A program made the position numbers and the translations under genes. Source: Bacteriovorax sp. (GTDB lineage: Bacteria; Bdellovibrionota; Bacteriovoracia; Bacteriovoracales; Bacteriovoracaceae). From it: a stretch of DNA of 64,000 bases. The stretch covers positions 95,406 to 159,405 of the forward strand of contig JACMPM010000132.1 in the NCBI GenBank assembly GCA_014377485.1. The letters run 5' to 3'. Under the pieces are notes generated by a model that was not told where the DNA came from, ran no database searches, and saw only the letters and a program-made list of their open reading frames with translations. Shown in pieces: positions 58,250 through 64,000 of this stretch (the stretch's first letter is position 1; the number at the start of each line of letters is the position of its first letter).

Positions 58250-60250
58250 TTATTTTGTCATTTCGTATTCTAAAAGTCGTTTACTACTATTAACATTTGT
58301 ATAGCGTTTAGAAATCATATCAAATAGGTTGTCACCTTTTGTACCTACAGATGCAGGACTTCTCCCTCCGAAATCTAGTGAGCCAGACTTGCTAGCATCT
58401 TTATTAAAAAGTTTTCCAAAAGGATTACCATCATCTTTCGCAGCTGTTTTCCCACCCTTGATTCCGTAACCACCCATCATTGAAAGTGTTCCTGTTCCAC
58501 CACCATAATTTGGAGCTCTTCCTGCAATCGCATTAGAGACACCTCCAGCTTGTTGACCTGGAGGGGCACCTCCGCCACCGCCTCCACCGCCACCTGAACT
58601 TCCGCCACCACCGCCACCACCGGAAGGAGCAGATCCTTTTGTAACAGTTGCTTTAGCTACGCTGTCTGCGAGTCCACCTTTTTGTTGAGCGGAAGATATT
58701 ACACTTCCTATTGCGCCACTTGCAGTTTTTGCTGTGGGGATTGCAGCAGTTGTTGCAGCTCCTGAGCCATCAAGTGCAGGATTTTTATTAGCGTAAATTG
58801 TTCCAGTTCCACCCTCACCAAAAGAGATTACATTGTCCCCCATGGCGTCGAAGGTTCTCTCTAATCCACCTGTTAAACATTTTGCGTCCCCAGGATTTTG
58901 CTGACAATAAGTAGTCTGTAAATTATCAGCAGCAGGGGCGAGTGGATCAATTGGTTTGAATGCATCTACTTTTGCAATTGCATTATCGATATCTCCTGCT
59001 CGTTTTGCCATTAGTGATGCCATCAAAGCATCACTGGCGACGTTAATACCAACAGCTGCAAGCTTTGCTTTCATTTTTTCTCGTGCTTGTTGATTCATTA
59101 AGAATCCAAAATCTTGTTGACGTGCAACAGCGGCTTCGCATCCAGTATCAGGTAGTCCAGCAGGAACACCCATTGTTTTATATTTTGTACATTTTGCTAT
59201 CAAGTCTTCCCTCGTAGGTACTTCTGAATAATAAGTCGCAAGGGCAGCAAATTTTCCAGTATCAAGCGCCGCTCTTTGGGTCATAATATCTTCTTGTCCT
59301 TTAACCCCAGTTTTTAGTGCTTTCAATCCGGCCGTTGCGCTATCAGTACTACTTGCTGCTTGCATTTGAGCCGTCATCGCTTGATCTTTGTAATATAAAT
59401 CTTGTCCGGTTTGAATAGCTCCTTGAGCAGCATCCATGATGTCACTGTTTTGAACAAACTTTACACATGCTTCATAATCAAGTGTCGAAATACCAACTCC
59501 TTTGCAAGTGATAGTTGGATTTCCACCTTTTAAATCTTTTGTAACAGCGTGATCTGAATTTTCATAATCGCGATCAAAAGCTGAAATTATATAGGCGGCA
59601 CCGTCACATTGAGGTGCCAATGTTTTTATGGCCGCACATGCTTTATGTTTTGCTTCAGTTTCTGAATCAGGTTTTGTATCCGTTTTGCAAGCTTGAATAT
59701 CATTTATACATTCATCGCTTGCAGCAATGAAAGCATTCCAATCTATAGTTAGTCCTCTGTGACCATTTTTATAAAGATATCTCATGTTGTTACCAGAGAG
59801 CTTTACGCATTTCTTCATTATATTATTGCTATCACCATCTTGATTTTCATTTTTACCAGTTTTAATTTCAGATTGTATTGCAGCCTTTATTTTTGCTTTT
59901 TCTGATGTGCATAGAGCGGAAGCTGCTTTTTTGGCATCTGCTGAATCGGCGTCTCGTATTGTATTTTGGCGTGTTTCTGCACCTTGTTTTCTTTTAATAT
60001 CATTTAATCTGATTTCTTTTACATCAACGTCTCCTCGAAGACGTGCGCATTCACCAGAATTTTTGTCTACACAACCAGCTTCTGCCTGTCTGGCCTGACT
60101 TAAAACATTTTCGGCATCTTCTTTTTCTTGATCTTTGGCCGCTTGCTCTCTTGCTAATTCACCTTGAGTTTTCTCAGCGTAGGCACTATCTATGCCTTGA
60201 TAAAAAGAAACAAAGACAATTAACAATAATATTTTTTTCATCATCTTCAT
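58250..60250 (-). CDS. Large secreted protein with poly-Gly tract, unknown function
   Basis: A 666-residue protein starting at ATG 60250 rather than four codons upstream (TTG). The signal peptide reads ILLLIVFVSFYQGIDSAYA. The mature part has a charged coiled-coil-like segment (ARQAEAGCVDKN, QGAETRQNTIRDAD), several Cys, and a long Ser/Gly-rich low-complexity stretch with runs of seven to nine Gly (about residues 545-570). The C-terminus reads NLFDMISKRYTNVNSSKRL, like the neighbouring gene B. The function is unknown. The Gly tract may be a flexible linker or surface repeat; replication slippage would be frequent here. Confidence 0.72.
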   Translation of the reverse strand: MKMMKKILLLIVFVSFYQGIDSAYAEKTQGELAREQAAKDQEKEDAENVLSQARQAEAGCVDKNSGECARLRGDVDVKEIRLNDIKRKQGAETRQNTIRDADSADAKKAASALCTSEKAKIKAAIQSEIKTGKNENQDGDSNNIMKKCVKLSGNNMRYLYKNGHRGLTIDWNAFIAASDECINDIQACKTDTKPDSETEAKHKACAAIKTLAPQCDGAAYIISAFDRDYENSDHAVTKDLKGGNPTITCKGVGISTLDYEACVKFVQNSDIMDAAQGAIQTGQDLYYKDQAMTAQMQAASSTDSATAGLKALKTGVKGQEDIMTQRAALDTGKFAALATYYSEVPTREDLIAKCTKYKTMGVPAGLPDTGCEAAVARQQDFGFLMNQQAREKMKAKLAAVGINVASDALMASLMAKRAGDIDNAIAKVDAFKPIDPLAPAADNLQTTYCQQNPGDAKCLTGGLERTFDAMGDNVISFGEGGTGTIYANKNPALDGSGAATTAAIPTAKTASGAIGSVISSAQQKGGLADSVAKATVTKGSAPSGGGGGGGSSGGGGGGGGGAPPGQQAGGVSNAIAGRAPNYGGGTGTLSMMGGYGIKGGKTAAKDDGNPFGKLFNKDASKSGSLDFGGRSPASVGTKGDNLFDMISKRYTNVNSSKRLLEYEMTK

Positions 60251-60467
60251 AATTTCACCCAATTTCCAAATAGGATTCTCTCCTAATTATATGCCTCCTC
60301 ATCGGTATCTTATGAACTTTCCTTGAGAGAATTGCTCAAGTAGAGGTTATTCCCAAATAAGCCCTTGGAATTATTTATCCAATCATTTAAAGTAGAACAA
60401 AATTTCCATGATGAAATTGCCACATTTAATAGGCAAAAATTCATTTTTATTGAGAGAGGCAAGTTTT

Positions 60468-60896
60468 ATGAGCAACCCAATTTATGAATATGAGTTAACA
60501 ATTCTAGAACACCATCTAGATACATTCGGACACGTGAACAACGCCGTCTATTTAACCCTCTACGAAGAGGCCCGTTGGGATTTCATTACTAAAAATGGTT
60601 TGGGTATAAAAGAAATTTTTGCTTCACAAATAGGCCCGGTTCTTCTAGATCTCAATCTCACTTTTAAAAGTGAACTCAATAATCGTGAAAAAATTAAAAT
60701 TGTTTCTCAGGCCCGTCCAGAAATGAGGAATAAATTTGTCATGGTTCTCGATCAGAAAATTTTAAAAGAGAGTGGGAAAGTGGCTTCGAGCATTACTTTA
60801 TCTGTAGGGCTCATGGATTTAAAACAAAGAAAATTAATTGCACCTACGGCAGATTGGCTTAAGGCCTTAGGCCTGGAAGAATTTATTGAGCCTTAG
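60468..60896 (+). CDS. Acyl-CoA thioesterase (hot-dog fold, YbgC/4HBT-like)
   Basis: A 142-residue protein. EYELTILEHHLDTFGHVNNAVYLTLYEEARWDF, read in parts, carries the 4HBT-type active site (D in HLDTFGHVNN, then E in LYEEARWDF). The family hydrolyses acyl-CoA thioesters. The frame extends 20 codons upstream, but MSNPIYEY from 60468 with GAGAGAGGC upstream is preferred. It is inserted on the plus strand between two secreted-protein genes of the minus strand, and its end overlaps that of gene B by 4 bp. Confidence 0.88.
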   Translation: MSNPIYEYELTILEHHLDTFGHVNNAVYLTLYEEARWDFITKNGLGIKEIFASQIGPVLLDLNLTFKSELNNREKIKIVSQARPEMRNKFVMVLDQKILKESGKVASSITLSVGLMDLKQRKLIAPTADWLKALGLEEFIEP

Positions 60897-62170
60897 TTTT
60901 CAAATAATCTTTTCAATCCAGACTGGATATAACGATTAGAAATTATATCAAATATTGAAGCACCGGAATTTTTCGAGATATCACTATTTTTATAATTATA
61001 ATTCTTTTCTGTTTCCGGGAAATTTTGAGTTTGAGAAGCAGCGTTGGCATTTTCTCCCGCAAAATTAAAATTCATAGCTTCCTTCGGACTTGCTTTTTTA
61101 TTCTGTAATCCAAAACCTCCGGATAAATCTATTCCTGCTCTGGTTGCCGCTGATTTTAAAAGTTCTGCTGCTTTTGGATCTGTATGTCCTGAAGAACCAA
61201 CATCCAGGGCCGATCTAGAATTTGCCATTGCAGCGGCCATTCCTTTTTCACCAATTATAGATTTTGCTAATTGTAAGGCATTTCCTTCATTAACTTGTTT
61301 AAAGCCTGGTTTACTATTTGAAGTAGTCTGAATTTTTGAAATAAGTGCATCTCTAAATTGTTGCGCTCGAATGGCCTTTAATCCTAATTGGCCTGAATTA
61401 AAAGAATTGAAATTTGGATTTCCATTTGCTGAGCCAGCCGCAAATTTCATTACTTCTTTTAAACCAGTGTTTGACATGAGTGCAGAACCAAAACTGCCAT
61501 TAGGAATAGTAATGTTTGTTCCCTTCATGCAGGCGTTAGTTCCTTTAGAGTCTACAAATTTTTTGCATTTGCAATTCTCATCAAATTTTCCACTTGAAGT
61601 TAAACATCCGGCCGGATCAACAAACTTGGAAACTCCTGAATAGTCACCTGATGATGCACTTAATTTATATTTATTTTTTGCCCAAAGATCGATACAAATT
61701 TGAGACTTTGTCCTCTCTGAATTTTCTGCGCCATCGTCGTTATAACAATAACAATTTGGCTCACTCAATGATTGGCGACCTTGAGGACAATAAAAAATAA
61801 ATGAATCTTTAAATGCCGCCATTATTTTATCTATTTTGACGATATTTGCTTTTGATTCTTCTTCCTGTTCTGCCGCCGCATTGTAGAGTACTCCTGAATA
61901 GACAGTTGATAGACCGGCCAGTACGGCAACACCAGCCGAAGATGCAAAAAAATCCCCAATTCCGCCGGTAATAGATGGTGCCGCTTGCTCGGCTGCCCCG
62001 GCCATTTTATCTTTTACCACACCTTTAACAGCAGCACCTGGAAAAGCTGAAACTGTTGCCTTAACGCCTTCTTTTCCAATTTGTGCAGCTTCAGAGCCTA
62101 CGGAAGTACCTTGTGCATTCAATCCGGTGGATAGAAAAAGACTAATTAAAAGAATAATATATCTATTCAT
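60893..62170 (-). CDS. Secreted cysteine-containing protein (gene B), unknown function
   Basis: A 425-residue protein with signal peptide MNRYIILLISLFLSTGLNAQG and a helical segment AGVAVLAGLSTVYSGVLY that may be a membrane or amphipathic helix. The middle holds clustered cysteines (FYCPQGRQSLSEPNCYCYNDDG, and GCLTSSGKFDENCKCKKF, read in parts), suggesting disulfides or metal binding. The C-terminus SIFDIISNRYIQSGLKRLFEN resembles that of the Gly-rich protein. AAAGGTG precedes the ATG, 10 bp after the stop of gene C, so B and C form one unit. Confidence 0.7.
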   Translation of the reverse strand: MNRYIILLISLFLSTGLNAQGTSVGSEAAQIGKEGVKATVSAFPGAAVKGVVKDKMAGAAEQAAPSITGGIGDFFASSAGVAVLAGLSTVYSGVLYNAAAEQEEESKANIVKIDKIMAAFKDSFIFYCPQGRQSLSEPNCYCYNDDGAENSERTKSQICIDLWAKNKYKLSASSGDYSGVSKFVDPAGCLTSSGKFDENCKCKKFVDSKGTNACMKGTNITIPNGSFGSALMSNTGLKEVMKFAAGSANGNPNFNSFNSGQLGLKAIRAQQFRDALISKIQTTSNSKPGFKQVNEGNALQLAKSIIGEKGMAAAMANSRSALDVGSSGHTDPKAAELLKSAATRAGIDLSGGFGLQNKKASPKEAMNFNFAGENANAASQTQNFPETEKNYNYKNSDISKNSGASIFDIISNRYIQSGLKRLFEN

Positions 62171-62180
62171 TTGAGCACCT

Positions 62181-63608
62181 TTACTTTCCTAACTTTGGCG
62201 ACATTTTGTTATGGATTCCAATCAAATTACCATCTGGCACCCATGCTGTATTTGCACCTGTGACTTGTGTTATTTTAGATACAACTTTATCACCAATTCT
62301 CACTTCACCAGAACTGTAATCAATTGTACCCACCGATGTCGTTTTACCTGCAGGATAGAGTTTATTGTCAACAATATCGTAAGTCTGTCCATCTACTGAA
62401 GTCTTATAGAGTGCAATCTTTTTTCCATTCACTGTTTTTTCAGTTGAATTTATTTTCCCTTCTTGAACACTTGCAACTGGCTTTGGACAGTTTGGCTGAT
62501 CCGGATTGGATGCACACGTTACTGCTACAGGAGTAGGAGTTGGTTGCTTACAATCAGCTGTAGACTTCGCTTCACTTCCATCAGCGCAAAAGGTTGTAGT
62601 TGTGGAGCATTTTTCTTGATCTGGGTTAGTTGCACAGCTGTCTTCTACAGCGGGTTGCTTACAATCAGCTGGAGACTTCGCTTCACTTCCATCAGCGCAA
62701 AAGGTTGTAGATGTGGAGCATTTTTCTTGATCTGGGCTAGTTGTACAGCTGTCTTCTACAGCGGGTTGCTTACAATCTGCTGGAGACTTCGCTTCACTTC
62801 CATCAGGACAAAAGGTCGTCGAGGTTGAACATTTCTCTTGCTCTGGGTTTGTTGTACAGTCTTCAGGCTTTTTATCCTCTTTTTCAGGCTTAGTACATGC
62901 AGCGTTTGGCGCATATGTCATTTCATAAATTGCCATTACTGTAGCAGCACCATATCCCAGCATGAGAAGCATATTTCTTTTCTTTTCCATACTGGCAATA
63001 TCTATAACAGTATTTTGTTCATCTTTTAAATACTCGAATGCTTTCATCTGAGCATCGTGTGAACCTGTTTTTACATCAAGCTTATATTTATTTGTTAAAT
63101 CTTTCACTTTGCTTCGAGCTCTGGCCTTCAGATAGAAATCGGAAAGAGTACCTGCCAGTGCAGTGACTCCAAATATTTTTTTTGACATACAAGGAGATTT
63201 TGTTTTCTTTGAGCCGAAAACATTGATGAAATCTAGTACTGCATAAGCAGTATTAATTCCGTTCATCATCATAGATTTATTTGTGCTGCCTTGATTTAAA
63301 CTGTTCGGATCAGAATTTAGTCCAGTTTTTTGTTCAGCTATTTTTTTATGACAGTCGGCCTTTTGAGTAAGATCTGCAATCTTGTTACAATCAATGACAT
63401 CATGGCGTGTTTTTCTATCATCTACTTTCCCAACACACTTATTCATTGTGTCTGACCATTCACTGGCAGTATTTTTTGAGCAATCAGTTTTTTGCTGATC
63501 TAGGCTTGTGTCAGTTTGAGCAAATGCATTTGAAATATTGGCAATTGAAGTCACTACAAGCGATAAGCTTAAAATTAAATGCCTAACTGAGTTCCAATGA
63601 TTCTTCAT
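62181..63608 (-). CDS. Secreted protein with three 37-residue Cys-rich repeats (gene C)
   Basis: A 475-residue protein with a signal peptide (LILSLSLVVTSIANISNAFA). A helical middle part follows (TKHDV.. MNGINTAYAVLDFINVFGSK), then three tandem repeats of about 37 residues, each with TxPDQEKCSTSTTFCxDGSE and SPADCKQP, and a truncated fourth (CASNPDQPNCPKP). The repeats are nearly identical at DNA level. The cysteine spacing suggests small disulfide-bonded modules, perhaps binding or adhesion. Unknown family. It heads the C-B operon. Confidence 0.75.
   Translation of the reverse strand: MKNHWNSVRHLILSLSLVVTSIANISNAFAQTDTSLDQQKTDCSKNTASEWSDTMNKCVGKVDDRKTRHDVIDCNKIADLTQKADCHKKIAEQKTGLNSDPNSLNQGSTNKSMMMNGINTAYAVLDFINVFGSKKTKSPCMSKKIFGVTALAGTLSDFYLKARARSKVKDLTNKYKLDVKTGSHDAQMKAFEYLKDEQNTVIDIASMEKKRNMLLMLGYGAATVMAIYEMTYAPNAACTKPEKEDKKPEDCTTNPEQEKCSTSTTFCPDGSEAKSPADCKQPAVEDSCTTSPDQEKCSTSTTFCADGSEAKSPADCKQPAVEDSCATNPDQEKCSTTTTFCADGSEAKSTADCKQPTPTPVAVTCASNPDQPNCPKPVASVQEGKINSTEKTVNGKKIALYKTSVDGQTYDIVDNKLYPAGKTTSVGTIDYSSGEVRIGDKVVSKITQVTGANTAWVPDGNLIGIHNKMSPKLGK
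62546..62870 (-). repeat. 111-bp tandem repeats inside gene C
   Basis: Three adjacent copies with a period of exactly 111 bp (GCTTAC marks at 62546, 62657 and 62768), nearly identical and in frame (37 codons). Each encodes the Cys-rich PDQEKCSTSTTFC module. The high identity suggests recent expansion by unequal recombination. Confidence 0.93.
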
Positions 63609-63763
63609 AATCTAATTATACGATTCCTTTAAAATTAGCTTTTATTTCTCTTCGGTTTAATTATCTATCCCTTTAAAAATTGGATGCATGGCCTGTAAAT
63701 TCTCGCAATTAATCTGACTTAAAAAGTAGGCAATTCCTAAGATTTTATGCTAATTTCGCCTCC

Positions 63764-64000
63764 ATGATGAAATATATGTTTTTTATTGTGATCTCTTTTT
63801 TAAGTCTTAATTTTGCACGTGCTTTTGATTTAAAGGCCGGAGATGTACTTCTTATAAGCTTTAACTGTTATGAGTGCCGAGTGATTGAGTCGGAAACTAA
63901 TTCAAAATTTTCTCATTCAGGTGTCATTGTAAAGAATGAATTAAGTGAAATCCTTGTAGGACAATCTTTAGGACAAGTTGCTCTTTATCCTCTCGATCAA
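63764..64000 (+). CDS. YiiX/NlpC-P60-like permuted cysteine peptidase, N-terminal part (cut by window edge)
   Basis: 79 codons before the window end. A signal peptide (MMKYMFFIVISFLSLNFARA) is followed by LKAGDVLLISFNCYECRVIE (candidate catalytic Cys) and SKFSHSGVIV (catalytic His), the order of permuted papain-like YiiX/YebB domains, which put the Cys before the His. Members act on peptidoglycan or lipids. Only the start is visible. It faces gene C divergently with 155 bp between. Confidence 0.75.
   Translation, partial: MMKYMFFIVISFLSLNFARAFDLKAGDVLLISFNCYECRVIESETNSKFSHSGVIVKNELSEILVGQSLGQVALYPLDQ

Noticed and set aside
62463..62828. Plus-strand repeat-containing frame opposite gene C
   Set aside because: It is the mirror of the 111-bp repeat in the real minus-strand gene, which has a signal peptide and operon context.
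62546..62870. CRISPR-like array
   Set aside because: Repeats are adjacent without spacers, in frame and protein-coding.
1..64000. tRNA, rRNA, insertion sequence or prophage genes
   Set aside because: No cloverleaf, rRNA-like block, transposase, integrase or structural phage gene was recognised by eye; a dedicated scan (tRNAscan-SE, Infernal, IS search) was not possible.

Overview
The window is a gene-dense stretch of an AT-rich bacterial chromosome with short intergenic gaps, genes on both strands and many overlapping stop codons. It contains no rRNA, tRNA, CRISPR array, insertion sequence or prophage that I could recognise. The gene content points to a Gram-negative, motile bacterium with cytochromes c. 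It has MotAB with a sigma-28-type promoter, MurJ, a system II cytochrome c assembly pair, TatA proteins and many signal-peptide hydrolases. Tandem trypsin-like proteases, an M14 murein-type carboxypeptidase, a penicillin-acylase-type hydrolase, a phospholipase-D-type enzyme and large unknown secreted proteins suggest the Bdellovibrionota, perhaps the Bacteriovorax/Peredibacter group of predators. This placement is inferred from gene style and has not been tested by search.

Positions 1-9.3 kb hold the start of a tRNA-dihydrouridine synthase, a HAD phosphatase, the translation cluster ffh-rpsP-khpA, a receiver-only response regulator, a MurQ/GKRP-like SIS protein, queF with two tiny tandem tatA genes, a ferrochelatase fused to an MFS transporter, and a metallo-beta-lactamase-fold hydrolase. 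Positions 9.3-12.8 kb carry a PLD-family enzyme, a RimK-like ATP-grasp protein and an M14 carboxypeptidase that may be made from a leaderless mRNA.

Positions 12.9-19.1 kb look like one six-gene operon: a PilZ-GAF-AAA-Fis protein with degenerate ATPase motifs, then cdaA-cdaR-glmM (c-di-AMP synthesis and peptidoglycan precursor supply), pdxJ and tsaE. Positions 19.1-21.2 kb hold a cysteine-poor Rrf2 regulator and a cysteine desulfurase. The desulfurase has no normal start codon, and its first codons form a textbook intrinsic terminator. This is the most unusual regulatory arrangement in the window.

Positions 21.2-26.4 kb (minus strand) run motA-motB-unknown-murJ-marC-BI-1. Positions 26.5-34.4 kb hold a membrane methyltransferase, fusA, a LysR regulator overlapping a CCA-transferase-like gene and an acetyltransferase, and DUF3050. 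Positions 34.5-39.6 kb hold secreted proteins, two paralogous trypsin-like proteases and an aldo/keto reductase. Positions 39.7-50.5 kb hold ccsA-resB, DUF1624, a penicillin acylase relative, a thiamine-pyrophosphokinase-like protein, cytochrome c553 and a histone H1/SWIB protein. Positions 50.6-58 kb hold putA-proC (proline breakdown and synthesis enzymes side by side), a hot-dog protein, a Nif3-like protein and a TPR protein. Positions 58.2-63.6 kb hold three unknown secreted proteins. Two of them share a C-terminal motif, and one carries 111-bp in-frame tandem repeats. The window ends inside a YiiX-like cysteine peptidase gene.
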